Source: Cristatella mucedo (Eukaryota > Bryozoa > Phylactolaemata > Cristatellidae). From it: a DNA stretch of 64,000 nucleotides. Positions 20,520-32,589 of the stretch are shown piece by piece. The position numbers and the translations under genes are program-made. Under the pieces are notes generated by a model. The model saw nothing but the letters and a program-made list of their open reading frames with translations. It made no database searches and was not told the DNA's origin. Every line of letters begins with the position of its first letter. Within the stretch, counting starts at the first letter, position 1. The stretch spans positions 1,461,001 to 1,525,000 of the forward strand of contig WPIO01000096.1 in assembly GCA_009760855.2 (NCBI GenBank), written 5' to 3'.

Positions 20520-21700
20520 TAATAATAATGATAATAATAGTAATAATATACTTGACTGGCGCCCTCAGAGAACTTACTCTCATCCTAGGAACTTTACATG
20601 TGTTGCAAACGAAGTACGATCGGATAGTTAGTAGTAGCATGCTCAATGACTGCAAGCATAAAACGGTTGAAGGTGAAATGCACCAGGTCAGCATGCAAAC
20701 ATAGTTATTGGCAGCATGCACAGTGTCAGCAGGCATAAGCAAGCAAACGACGAATCAGGCGGACCCACTGACTGCGGCCATAAATAAATGCGTTTTCAGT
20801 TTCTTTATAAAATTTGGTCAAGTCAGGCGATTTCTTGAACCAAATTGGAATTTAGTCCAGGCTTGGGGAGCATAGGAACTAAAGGCACGGTCTTTAAATG
20901 ATTTGAGGTTCGGACGAGGTATGTGTCAACGATTAAATTTCGCCAAGCCGAAGTGATGGTAGGGAAGTAGATCTAATGGGTATGCTCGAGCCGAAAAAAT
21001 GTAGCAACCTAAAAGTGAGTGACAGAGCCTTGAAGCCATTGCTTTGCTTGACTGGGAGCCAGTGCTGGACGGCGAGAAGTGGTGTGTTGTGGCAACTGCG
21101 ACTTTCACTACAGACAAGCCTAGTTGCAGAGTTTTGCACCAGCTGTAAGCACATGATTGCACATGCCATTAGACCAGAAATTAGAGAGTTGCAGAAGTCA
21201 AGACGATGTGCTACAAGTGCAAGGACCATATTAGACGTCGTATCCCTGACTAAGTAAGCCCGAATTTTAGCTAGGTTAGGTAGCTGAAAAAAGAGAGACT
21301 TGACTGTGAAGATGGTGTGGTCTTCTAATGAAAGTCCACTTTATTACAGGATGCCTATATTTTGTACAGATTTAACACAGTTGTAAGTTATTCCGACAGA
21401 AAGCTCGAGGGAGAGTGAACTGAGCGGTTTTTAGAAAATGCTAAGAATACCCAAAAAAGCAGGTTCTCATCTCGTGGTCCCTCGTCGGCTATGGAGCACT
21501 TTTTTATTGTCTTAACCTTAGCATCAGCAACAACATCCAGGAATGTATTTTTCGAGTGAAGATAAAAAAATAATAATCGTTGCGAGCGATCATAACTAAT
21601 AAGCAGGTTATCAGCAGCCGGAGACGATTATCTAACTCAGTCGTCTATAGGGTAACTGACACGCCCAAGCGATAAACGCCGAGCGGTAAGCACTTAGATT
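20520..21700 (-). mobile_element. L2-like non-LTR retrotransposon, 3' part, minus orientation
   Basis: Read leftwards, the C-terminal RT domain at about 21230-20930 shows RLDFCNSLISGL, LQLVQNSATRLV and HNTPLLAVQHWLPVKQS, then a 3' UTR, then the family tail with AAGTTCCTAGGATGAGAGTA and an ATT-rich end at 20520-20545. The upstream limit is inferred from weaker similarity to 55330-55450, which is in the same orientation. Stops and frameshifts are frequent. Confidence 0.8.
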
Positions 21701-22471
21701 TTCACGGGGCAGTAAAGTCTTAAGCGCTATAGTGATGCTAGTGAATGACTCATTTAAAACATGTGGTTTTAAACCAACCAAAACATCAGACTTTGTTTTA
21801 TTGGTTTTGAACGTACTGTTACAGCGAGGCGTTGCATCACACCTGACGTCCCTATTAGTCATCTCCATGGTGGAACAAGACATGAACAAAGGTGGGTGCC
21901 GCCCGGCCGGTGATGAAGATGCCCATTTTTCTGAGAAGTTAGAGCCACAAGAATTGAATCCGTATCGGCGTCGATGCCTGCATCGTTCATCTACTTGTGG
22001 GAGTTCATGTAAAAAAAATATAACAAAATCGACTCAGTTGTAAAAAGAAGCCTGTAGGGAACGGAGAATTGCCGCAAGGATGTTTCAATCCATGAACCAG
22101 GCCCCTCGATATGATCGAACTCGGTTTTTTCGCCTTACCATTCGCCGATGAAAATGCACGCGTGAATATTGGCGATGGACCGGACAACATTTCAATGGGT
22201 GAGTTGAACGGATAAATATTGCTTGAAAAGGGCACACTGGTTCTTAAGTAAGAAGTCGACTAAACGAGCCGCTGGTCAGACATAAGAGCCAGAAGTGAAA
22301 AAAAAAGAGCTGAATTGAGTATCATCGAAAGCAAGTAAAAAGCCAATAAAACAGCAAAAAAAGATTGTGTAACTGTTCGAAACTGCCAGCCAAAATCAAT
22401 TTGTTTTTAAATGAAACACTAGGTAATACGGATAAGCTTTGAACTGGTCTCAGCTGTACAGTTTTTATTAT

Positions 22472-22840
22472 TCAACATTCGCAAAAATTTCGATTTTCGG
22501 AAGATAATTCTGCAACGGACAGGGGACGTTGGTAGCGCTCGGGGTCGGGCAGGTGAAGCCATCGGCTTGAAGAATCCACTGGATTATCGTCTTTTTGTAC
22601 GGTTGGGCCGCTTGTGCAAACGACTATCAACTGCAGGTAAATTGCCAAGACTTCACCATGGCACATTTCTGAACGAAAGAAAGAGAGAGCAGCTAGCCAC
22701 GCTTTAACGTCAAACAATCGCTTCAGTCTGAAGAGGCTAAAATCTCCGTACTCACTAAACCCAATAGACAGGAAATAGCCAGCTGTTGCGAGAGCAGTAG
22801 GGGGTGGCAACTTGCAGCAACAGGCACGTGCCACGTCCAA
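22472..22840 (-). other. Unrecognised 122-codon frame
   Basis: The frame opens with ATG and contains Cys-rich ARACCCKLPPP and a later DPERYQRPLSV stretch. I do not recognise it. No transmembrane segment, repeat or splice signal supports it as a gene. The surrounding 21.7-23.5 kb shows no other feature I can identify. Confidence 0.12.
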
Positions 22841-23499
22841 ATGACCAATCCTGTCAATTGATTCACTGGTGACCTCAGCCTAGCGGCTCTGCATCCTCGG
22901 CTGACCACAGTAGTGGTCAGCTAGAGAGCCTGTTGGCCTTCACCAACTGCTGGAATTGACCAGGCAGGCTATTTGATGGCAGCATTGACAGGTTTGGAGC
23001 CTGTTTTATCTGCTTCATGGACGCTGCAGACTGAATTACTACAATTAATTGCATAAGCCCAAGCCAACTGGATGTCAGCTTCACGTCGCTATTTCAATAG
23101 AGATTAAAAATAAACCACCAGTCACTATATCAACCAGATTTTTGCACTCTAAACTTAATCTTTCTCGTGGAAAGAAACCTAAAAGCAGTATCCCCCCCCC
23201 CACTCTCTGACTCAGCAACCGAACTTAAAAGTACTACCGTCAAACTCTTGATAAGAGCCTTTTCTTGGGGGTTCCATGACCGAATGGGGTCCTCAAGCAG
23301 TCACTATCTTATTGCCCAATCTGATGTCGGACAAAAGCTGCCGTGGCTGTTCCACCACTCGGTAAATTAGTCTACTGATTCAATTGACAGTTACTTAAAA
23401 AAATGGCTCCCCTCTGCCAAAGTTTTCATTCAACTGCAACGGAGCAGCTCTCAGGCTAGCCGCGATATTAGCCCTTGCCTTAGTGGGCCTAACTAGGGT

Positions 23500-24600
23500 A
23501 CCTGGAGCAACCGTAGCGGGCGGACTAGCCAAGAAGAATTGGGTAGGGGGGACACATTAGTTAAACCGGGAGCGGAGCGAGGCGTCAGTTGACAGCGAGA
23601 TCCGCTTAGGTTAGAATGGAGCTTGGGTAGACAAAAGAGCGGTCAGGATGTGGTCCGACTACTGTGCTCCACTAGACAAAGAGCTAAAGGATGGCAAGCT
23701 GGCGGAGGAGCCATCTAATAAATAAAGGCAGATGCGAATAGGCCGTTGACGGACACCGAGAGCTAGGGTCCGACAAAAATAGCAGCTACGCTCAAGGTCA
23801 AGAGGCGGGGAGAGAGAGAGATATATAAACGAGACGACTGACAGAGCTCAGGGCTGCAGCTTCGGTCGTCGATGCGAGACTACGCTTCAAGAGCACGAGA
23901 GGCGAACCTACGGCGACGGACAGCTAAGTGCAACTTAGACTGCCCAGTTGTGTTCTGCCGGCTACTCAGTGAGCTGCTCGTGTCTTGGGGTGCTGTAGCG
24001 ACGCGCGCATAGGGTAGTTAGCTATACTCGGACTTCGGGAGTTCGCGCAGTTAACTCCGTGGGTCCGGTACACGCCGCGTAAACGCGTAGGGTAGTTATT
24101 ATAGTCGGGCTTCGGGAGTTCGTGCAGTTAACTCCGTCGGACCGATACGCGCTGCGTAAACGCACAGGGTAGTTGGTTATACTCGGGCTTCGGGAGTTCG
24201 CGTAGTTAACTCCGTCGGACCGATACGCGTCGCGTAAACGCACAGGGTAGTTGGTTATACTCGGGCTTCGGGAGTTCGCGCAGTTAACTCCGTTGGTCCG
24301 GTACGCGCCGCGTAAAGCGCTTTCGCCGGCGCGTAACCACTGCCAACAGGCCCACAATAAACTATTGCTTTCGGCACCCAGTTGTGGCCGCCTGTGTTTT
24401 AACCGCATCGCAGCACTGCATCGCACAGTCCACCGGTAGAGAACCGGGGGACGAGCTTCTACACGGTTACACAACTTTGCCACTTTCCGTGATGAGGAAA
24501 ATACAGAGAAAATAAAGAGCTTCACCTTATTGCAGGTCCTCGTTCGCATTGTAATCCACTACGACGATGCCACAATACGTCAGTGCACAAATAAGCCACT
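23500..24600 (+). promoter_or_regulatory. LTR-like region with TATA box, tandem array and poly(A) signal
   Basis: A strong TATA element (GATATATAAAC) at 23819-23829 follows a short GA run. GC-rich sequence comes next, then a four-copy 78-bp array (24011-24322), then AATAAA at 24356 and another AATAAA near 24511. Promoter, repeated R/U5-like segment and poly(A) site in this order resemble a retroviral-type LTR. I could not find a matching second LTR, clear TG/CA ends or a target-site duplication, so a solo LTR is an inference. Confidence 0.4.
24011..24322 (+). repeat. Tandem array, four copies of a 77-78-bp CpG-rich unit
   Basis: Units start with AGGGTAGTT at 24011, 24089, 24166 and 24244. 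Each contains CTTCGGGAGTTCG and AGTTAACTCCGT and ends near CGCGTAAACGC. Copies differ by only a few bases. The 175-residue minus-strand ORF across it is a by-product of the array. Confidence 0.95.
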
Positions 24601-25034
24601 ACTTTTCAGAATAAATTTTAAAAGTAACATTTATATTTCATGCTGTAACTCCAGTTTTTGTTGTACATTAGTCTAGCGCACTATTCGATTTTGCACAGGT
24701 AATTTAATTAAGCCTGCTTGTCTTTTGTCAAATACTGCCCGTCGACTAAAGAGCATGAGCCGATCTCGAGCTAACCAAATATGCGTCAAATTGGTGTAAA
24801 ATTAAACATGGGTATCTCCTACTTATATTAAAATTGTGAACTCCACACACCGTTTACTATCATGCCAACTCACCTAATTTCCCATTTTAGCCTAAAGTCT
24901 CTAGTAACGTAAAGTATTCACTAGTCCTCTAACACACTGCACAAGGAATCAGCATAGCTAATGGTCAAGATTCTATAAGTATTGTTGTATTTTTCCACAC
25001 TCAGCACAGAAAGCCAGCTGACAAGCAATGTGGA

Positions 25035-25235
25035 CAGTTTATTCTACGACGCACGGAGCAGTGGGAAACTTGACTCCTTCACTCCTCTCCCCCACTGGAG
25101 CCCTGCTTCTCGACCACTGCTGCACACCAGTCGCCCCGGTGATGAATCCAACATCTGGTCACCAGCAAATTAGCCAGAGGAACACTATCGGCTTGTGTCC
25201 AAACCACATCAAAGGCGGACCACAGCTGTTCACCC
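25035..25235 (-). repeat. Dispersed repeat, possible LTR fragment
   Basis: Diverged counterpart of 8060-8330 with GGACAGTTTATTCTACG and GTGTCCAAACCACATCAAAG in the same order. Confidence 0.35.
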
Positions 25236-25414
25236 TACGATGAAATATCCTATATCTGCACCTGCTCATTCCGACGACACTTCCAGCAGACACTAACCAG
25301 CAGGTTAGCAGAGGAACTGTACAGGTATGCCTATGAACCATGTCAAGGGTGGGGCTGGAGCCAAATGCTGGCATATCGTCAAACTGCACATCCCCGTAAT
25401 CTGAAGATCACAAG

Positions 25415-25620
25415 TGCATGCTGCCACTGACCACATTTGCACGCTGACCCTGTGCATGTCACCCCTTACCATGTTATTCGTGTTGTTTGTCTATCAAGCA
25501 TGATATTACTCATAATTCAATTGCATTTCCCTTGCAGCAAATGCAAAGCGCCTAGGGAGAGATTGAGTTATCTGGGGGCGCTTCATCAAGAGTATTAATA
25601 TTACTATTATAGTTATTATT
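25415..25620 (+). repeat. L2-like LINE 3' tail, plus orientation
   Basis: It contains TGACCCTGTGCATGTCACCC, CAAGCATGATATTACTC, GCAAAGCGCCTAGGGAGAG and GGGGGCGCTTCATCA, and it ends in ATTATTATTAA. It is one of the cleanest copies of the tail. Confidence 0.8.
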
Positions 25621-26179
25621 AAGTGCCCAGAAGCAAAACAATAAACTGCAATGTACCACACAGCACTGAATGCACCTAGACGCTACAAATGCTGCTACAA
25701 ATGCCGCTACAAATGCAGCTACAAATGCGTATCTACAAATAATAATGCATAGCTACAAAGTTAATCCAGCCCTATGTCGGTTTTAACAATGCCACTAGCT
25801 TACAGCCGCTTGCAGGAGGCCCGCTGGAGCACGGCCGATTGCGAACAGCCGGCAACGTGGGCCACCGACCATCGCCACAGAGCTTAGTTCAACAAACGCT
25901 GTTTTTCGGACCTCATCCGCCATCGCTCCATCCGCTTTGGATGACTCTGCTTTGGCGCCTTTGACCTGCACTGCCGAATCTCCGACCGGTGTGGCCTAGT
26001 CTCAGGTGTGAGCAGATTATCCGGCATGCACAGACTCTCCGGCCTACGCAGCGACAGGCCATCGAAGGTCAGTGTCACGTGTCACCTTCCAAGCTTTCGC
26101 TCCATCGCAGGCAGTGGCATTGCTGGTGGATGCTGCCGAATCTCTCTAGAATGTCGCCGACTATCTTGCTGACGCCGCC

Positions 26180-26182
<3 letters not shown>

Positions 26183-26238
<56 letters not shown>
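26183..26238. repeat. (CT)n microsatellite
   Basis: About 28 uninterrupted CT units, read as Leu-Ser or Glu-Arg repeats in the flanking frames, which are therefore doubtful. Confidence 0.97.
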
Positions 26239-26241
<3 letters not shown>

Positions 26242-27709
26242 CGCCACTGCCTGCCTCGTGGACACCACTACGGTCTTCGTGGATGCTTCCTTCTCTCCGT
26301 TTGCCGTCTCGCCTCCAGACGCCTCAGACTTGTTGCTGTATGCCTCAATCCCCAAACAACGACAGAGAGGCAGGACATACAGCGACACGGCTGGATTCAC
26401 ACTGCCACATTGTAAGGTCAGATCTAGATCGCTATCAGCCGACGCCCTTGATTTGGTTCCGCTGCTTATTACGGAGGAGGTGGAGGAAATGAAAGTAAGA
26501 GAACTGAGTTAAAGTCGTGCTGCCCTGTCACCTCCCGGCAGAGATGTAGCCGTGCTTTAGTTGCCTCTGCTCTGTATTCAAGCAAGCCTTCTCAGGCCAC
26601 CGTGTGGTCAATGGGGGCTCGCCTGACTTCCCTCACTCTGTGTTCATTATAATATTCGTGCAGCTATTCCCTAATGACTGATTTGGACAAGGCTCCACCT
26701 GACGGATCCACTCTACCAATTTTAGCCTAGCGACAGTCCCGGAAGGATAGTACCGAGAAGGAGATGTTACGGGTGTCAGAGTGACTCAGCATGACTTGAG
26801 AGATGTGAGATCGCGAAAAAGCTGATCATATCTTCAACCTGCCCTGAACCTGAGGCCCAGGCAACCGTTAACTTTGTCGTAACGGCTGTGTCTCAGGATA
26901 TCTAGGCGTGTGGATTCAGAAGTGTTTTGGGTAACTAAAAATCGGCTGTATTAGCATACCTTCTTCACAGGCATGGAAGAGTAACCGCCTTCGAGTGCTC
27001 CGTGTTCTTTGCTCGCTTCAAGTGTCATCCCGAGGTGACTCTACACATTCTAAATACGCACTTCAACATGAGCATGCCAGCTACGCCAGATATGACACCA
27101 GCCCATACGTCGTTTCTCTCGGCACCTCAACAAGCCGGACTCTTTCAGCCACAGGTGCCGCATCGAACGAGTTTGAGCTGAGGGCTTCACGAGCTCAGAC
27201 TTGTTTCTCTACGACACAGCCAATGCAGCAACCACAACAGCCGACGCAGCCGGTGACCTATTTTGGCTCTCCAGCCGCTACTGGGGCCCTCTGCACACGT
27301 ATCGGCGACCAAGACAAGAGGCGCTAATTCATCGAGTGCTGGCGGCCTCGGTTTTTCTGCCTCTGCTCCCGAAGGCACCGTAACAGACTCTGTCGCCTCG
27401 TCGGCGATCTGTCCTCCGATTGTCTCACCACGACCCGCTCACATCTCAAAGACAATGGCCGCCGAGCAGCTCACCATTGCACAGACACGCGGTCGGCACA
27501 GACCGGGTCGGCAGCATGACGGATTTCCTGCGGATATGCTGTCTCATTCCGAGATAGCTCACCTGTCTTGCACGACGCCACCTCGTTGCGGCGGCTCTAC
27601 TGGCCCAACCGGGCTGGAGTTATACAAGACATTCGGAAACCGGTACCGACCACCTACCAGAGTGACTTGAAGGTTTGCCAAGCGGTCATGGCAGGCGAGG
27701 CAATGACCC

Positions 27710-27988
27710 TGTTGTATGACAGTGGCTCCAGCGGCGGCTGTTCTAGTGGAAGTCACAGCGGAGACACAGCAGGCAAATGTTCGGGGTAAACAAGACTCTC
27801 CTTTATTTCTCTCAGTGGGCACACTTTTATGAGATCAAAAAATCGCAGCAGAAGACACGAAACACATCCTGCTTTTGTGGCCTGAAGCTGTGCTGCTTTG
27901 ATTTCTTAAATATTGGCCACGGGTGAGGCAAGAGTATTAGTGTCAGGTGCTTTGCTAATTACAGCAAAAGCCGCAGGTGCACACAACA
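27710..27988 (-). repeat. Solo-LTR-like repeat, minus orientation
   Basis: A 279-bp unit bounded by TGTTGTATGAC and CACACAACA, which are inverted ends of LTR type. On the minus strand it carries GAGAAATAAAGGAG, a poly(A) signal in the expected place. A homologous copy with similar ends lies at 46769-47031. No target-site duplication is evident. Confidence 0.5.
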
Positions 27989-28379
27989 TTCCTAACATCG
28001 CCGATGATGGATCGTCTGAAGCACTCGTCGGGTGTCAACCGCCTTTGATTTAGGCACCTCTGCTCGCTTGACCCAGTCGCAGGCTAATAGTCGTTGTCCT
28101 AAACTCCTGCCTGCACTTTTAAGACGTTACTCACTCATGGAAGATTCCCTGGAACAGAGAAGCAGAGTTGCCGCACTTCCAGGGAACTTCTGACTTCTCA
28201 TGGTTTTGCCTGCTCTCTATAATTTCGTGTCAGGCCGTGGGCCGTGGCTGCTAGACTGGTCGAAAACGCATGCAGAGATGGATGGCTCTAAGCGAAGCTG
28301 AAGGGCTTTCTGCGTCGGCGTCGGTGGCTGCCTCTCGCAGACCTTCTTAGTCAAGTCCATTTTTTGCACGGCCGCAGAC

Positions 28380-30600
28380 AACCATAATGACAGACGCTCA
28401 CCGTATGCAGCTTCCTGGACATGCAGAACGCCCATGGAAGCATTAAACACTCGAAGCTCGCACAGGGCGTCCGGGTCGACCTGAACTTCTGCTGGTTTGT
28501 TGAGCAGCTGCACACAGATACATCAATAGTGCTGCGAGTGCACGACGAAGACCTCGCACCGTTTCATGTCACAGTAGGCCTGCAACAGGGCGATCCGCTG
28601 TTGCCAATAATGTTTGACATGGCCATGGAACCAATTGCGAGATCAACCCTGGCATGCCAGGCTTTAGGTTTCCGGCTATGCGAGACGGGCCTCACCTTCT
28701 GCTCTCTCGCCGATGACCATAGCTCTTCTCATCGTCACGGCTCGAGCTGCAAAACTCTCGGCAGTAGAGTAAGCCACCAACTCTTGGGCTTCGCTTCCGC
28801 CTCTAGAAAAATCGAGAAGTCGGCCAGCTCGCAAGCGCCGCATAATGGAATGCATCTTGCTGCGTGGCCCTGACATCATGAGCCTGTCCAATGGCGAAGC
28901 GGTTGGGTATGTGGACGTCTTCAAGGCTTGGCTATCTCAAGGCGGACGTCAAGAAGGCGTGCCTGACCCTTACGAGGGACATCAAAACATTGCACGCCTT
29001 TTTCCTCACCCCTGGCAGAAGCTGGATGTGTTTTGGACCTTCTTACTACCCAGATTCGATTACCTCTTACGAATGAGGATGTTGCCAGCCCTGCGGCTCG
29101 CATCGACGGAGGCGGCAGCTATGCACCTGGGCATGGACCACCTGCTGCCTCCCCCAAAGCTCGTCCGTTAACTTACCGTTCGCTCTGCAGACGGTTAGAG
29201 ATCTGGATATGAAGGGACTCATAGAGAATGCATACATCCCATGGGACACTCACGCCTTGCTGATGCCCTGCTCCCAGGACCCCAACGTCTCGATGGCGGC
29301 GCGATACCGCCGGACCTGTTGATCCGAACGATGGGTGCCGCTGCTCCAATCACAGGCGACCTGCTTCTCAGCATCGGATCAATGGCGTGCCCACTGGGAA
29401 CTTAGATGGCTCCAGATCACTTTTGACAGACGCTCAAAAGTACCTGGGCAAGCAACACTTTACCTTGATACTCAGAAGGGCTGAGCTCAAGATGATAAGA
29501 AGCAATAAAGCTCTGCCCGACGTCGTCTTAAAGCTCTGCCTGACGTCATCTTCAAAACTGCTGAGATGGTATCCCACACATGTCACCTCCAGAGTCTGCT
29601 GCTGGTAAGAAGTCCGATGCCCAGCTCAACCGGGCCAAAGTGTCGGTGCCTCTGCACCGACCACTTCGGCACGCACAATAATAATAATAATAATAATAAT
29701 AATAGTATACACCTGATAAAGCGCCCTCAGAGAACTTGATCTCTTTCTAGGAGCTTTACATTTTCTGCAAAGAGAAACGCGATTAAATAGTGAGTAATGT
29801 CATGCTTGATAAACAACATGAATGACATGGTTAGAGGTGACATGCACAGGATTATCATGCAAATATGGTTATTTGAATGGCTTTAATAGCTTCTTCCGGT
29901 CCGTCCTCAGTGTGTCGTTCAAGGCCTGGCGCTTCGTTCACCGAGTCTGCATTAACCTGCTTCCCGTGAGCGCTGTGAGCCACCACTTCGACTCCTCGGA
30001 GTCAACTGCTTGCCGCCGCTACACCGAAGAAAGAGAGGCGATGATGCATCCACTCTCGAGCTGCCTCACGATGATGCCGGCCATGATGCCGGGCACGATA
30101 CGAACGTGAACGACGCCTTGCTGGATCGCCTGCGACAATGAATGAGGCTGGATAGAAGAGCTGTAGTGAGTAACAGCTCACAGCACTGGTACCTTGTGGT
30201 TGGCAAATGAACAAACGCAATTATCATCAACATGGCTGTCCAATTCAACAAATACAAGGATGCCTTGGAAAAAGCTACGAGTCTAGTTATTACGAAATAG
30301 ACAGGTGTCGACCGAGACTTCCGGTCCTAGGGTCGGGCGTCGCCATCTCTCCTACCATTTGTTGTAAGAGCACTCGGGCTTCGGTACCTGGGCTGCAATG
30401 AGCTGCGCCTTGATGTCCTTGGCATCAAAGCTGCGTACCGGAAGCTCTTCCAGAAACTGCGTAAGAGACATGATGTTCGGCAGGGCGGAGGTGGGAGCCC
30501 AGTTCTACATGGAGGGAAGCCACTGTGCTGTCGTTCAATGCGGTAGCACTCGGCCTGCGGGAGAGGACGGCACACTACATGCACTTGTTAAATATTGTTA
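28380..30600 (+). mobile_element. R2/NeSL-type LINE remnant: RT, zinc knuckle, restriction-like endonuclease
   Basis: Decayed frames in order: palm motif A region LDMQNAHGSIKHSKL (about 28408-28455); VGLQQGDPLLPIMFDMAMEP (motif B, about 28573-28632); LADD in place of YADD (about 28706); the thumb-like PWQKLDVFWTFLLPRFDYLLR (29010-29075); WRFVHRVCINLLPVSAVSHHF then C..Y...REAMMH....C, the CCHC knuckle with one Cys lost (29930-30065); GHDTNVNDALLDRLRQ; and finally KYKDALEKA, ALG, and LGIKAAYRKLFQKL (30247-30460), the pattern of the PD-(D/E)xK-type endonuclease domain. An L2 tail is inserted at 29680-29875. Frameshifts and stops make it non-functional. The 5' end is not defined. Confidence 0.75.
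29680..29875 (-). repeat. L2-like LINE tail inserted in the R2-type element
   Basis: An (AAT)n run of about nine units at 29681-29704 is followed by GATAAAGCGCCCTCAGAGAA, TCTTTCTAGGAGCTTTACAT and the AGCATG/ACATG spacer sequence. It lies between the RT and zinc-knuckle parts of the older element. Confidence 0.85.
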
Positions 30601-31147
30601 TTCTAGAATGAAATGTATTTACTTTGTAAGGTCTTCGTGAAGTCTTTGACGACTATGTCGAAAGAGATTGGACATCACAAAGAAGTGTCGTTGCTAATCT
30701 TCTTTAGGCCCTGCAGCCTTTTCTGAACTCAGTTAATCTTTATTAAGGTGGTGCAGTAAAGAGGTGACGGAGCAGAAAAGATCAAATTTAAGATACAATG
30801 TAGGAGACTGTCAGTTTCATTTCATGTTTCAAGTGTTTCACTTTTATCCTTTGGTAGTTTTTAAAAACTTTACACTGCTATGCAGTCCATCATTAATAGA
30901 TTTCGCCACTTTGGCACTACCTGGTTACAGAGTCACATTTTTTGAATATGGCTATGAGTTCCTTAAGTTCTGCCCACTTCAGAGTTAATCTTGAAAAGAA
31001 TATGTGCGTGTCCTATATGACTTAAAAAAGGTAATGACAATGAAATCTTGACTTTCAGCATGATCTCATGTCAGGTAAAAGCAGTGGTTGTTACATTTTA
31101 CTACGTTAGCCTTCTCTTTTGTGAGCAGTACACTTATTTTAGACAGC

Positions 31148-31440
31148 TATAATAATAATATTATTATTATTACTAATGCATTTGATAAAGCGCCCTCAGA
31201 TAACTCAATCTCTCTCTAGGCGCTTTACATCCGGTGCAAAGGGAAACACATTTGAATGGTGAGTAATATCATGCTTGATAAACAACATGAATAACATGGT
31301 TAGGGGTGACATGCACAGAGTCAGCATGCAAACCTGGTTAGAGGCAGCATGCACAGTGTCAGCACGCATTAGCACATGAAGGACGCTTCACAAGGACCCA
31401 GTAAATGCTGTTTTAAGTAAGTGCGTTTTTAAGATCTTCT
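31148..31440 (-). repeat. L2-like LINE 3' tail, minus orientation, long copy
   Basis: Begins with ATAATAATATTATTATTATT and continues GATAAAGCGCCCTCAGATAA, CTCTCTCTAGGCGCTTTACA and the spacer with two CAGCATGC blocks. It matches 20520-20780 and is the best guide to the tail consensus. Confidence 0.85.
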
Positions 31441-31945
31441 ACCTAAAAAGTGGCCAAACACGACTAAAGCTTTGTGGTAACATTGCGATCTCTAGTCTTC
31501 CAAGGATATGCCGTCAGATTCGAGATTTTTCAACACGAAACCTTTGCTGTCTGCAGAATCTCAAGCACGGACTTGATAAAAAACCCGAAAAGACTCCTCG
31601 ATGATGACGAAACAAAGTGACGATCGGGAATTTCCAATGGTCATAAGAAAGAGCAAACAACAGATGGAATATTTCGCTGGAAAGTTGCCCTTTGAACCAG
31701 GCTCACGGGTTAGCCACCTTTTTCAAGCAAATGGGCCTTTTTTGTACGAAGCAGGCTTCATTTTATTAGCATTAGTTCAGTTTGAAGTAGATGCAGGTTG
31801 GCGAGTAAGTATTTACTAATGTCACGAATAAAACTAGTAACAATTCGATGAGACAACTCGACACTTGACTTAGTCTAAGAACTCCCTTAGAATTGTGCTG
31901 ACAGACGTTTCGCATTTAGGAGCACCTTTTGAGATTTCGCAGTCA

Positions 31946-32560
31946 ATAACGAAGTCACCTGCAGTGAATTTTTATAGGCTATTATTTAATTAGAAACCCA
32001 GTCTACGTTCATCCGGTGTTCACTGCAAGATTATGTAACTACTCAGTCAAACGTCAAGGGTAGAACACGGTCAAATGAGTTCCGGCGGCTAGTCGAATAT
32101 ACCCTACGGCGTATTCTTATTTCACCGTCTTTAAGGAGTAATAATAATTATTTGTACGCTAATAACTAATTGAAAAACCAGCCCTTAACCACATCTAGTT
32201 TCTTCGCTACAAGCTACATCAAACTTACTCGCCACCTGTCTCCTGCGGTCCTGGATCACTGCTCAATGGGTACCCACCGAAAGCCAAATAAACACTGAGA
32301 CGTCGTCTGATTCGCGTTGTTTAAAGAGTAATAATAATTAAGGCAAACTTAACATATGATAGAAAACTCACCGTAAACCGTCGGTCGGCTTTCCGCTACG
32401 ACAGCTTCAAGCTTCCCAGTCACGAGACTAGGGAAGATGCGTACATTCTTCCAGTGGGTACCAGCGGCTAGCGAAAAAAATCTTGCGGCGTTGTCTAATT
32501 CTAGGTCTTGAAAGAGTAAGATGAATACACTGACCGTAATATTTAAATAGAAAGCAACCA
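31946..32560. repeat. Diverged tandem repeat, about 189-bp unit
   Basis: The marker block (TTAAAGAGTAATAATAATTA and variants) recurs at 32136, 32326 and 32514, spacings of 190 and 188. AAAACCAGCCCTTAACC-like and GTACCCACCG-like blocks also repeat within units. The copies are strongly diverged, and the first and last are partial. Confidence 0.6.
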
Positions 32561-32589
32561 TAAGCCGTCTAGCCTAGAAAAGGCCAAGG

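Noticed and set aside
24022-24549. 175-codon minus-strand ORF with repeated TNSRSPS-like units
   Set aside because: It is the translation of the 78-bp tandem array, whose near-multiple-of-three period keeps one frame open. No independent evidence of coding.
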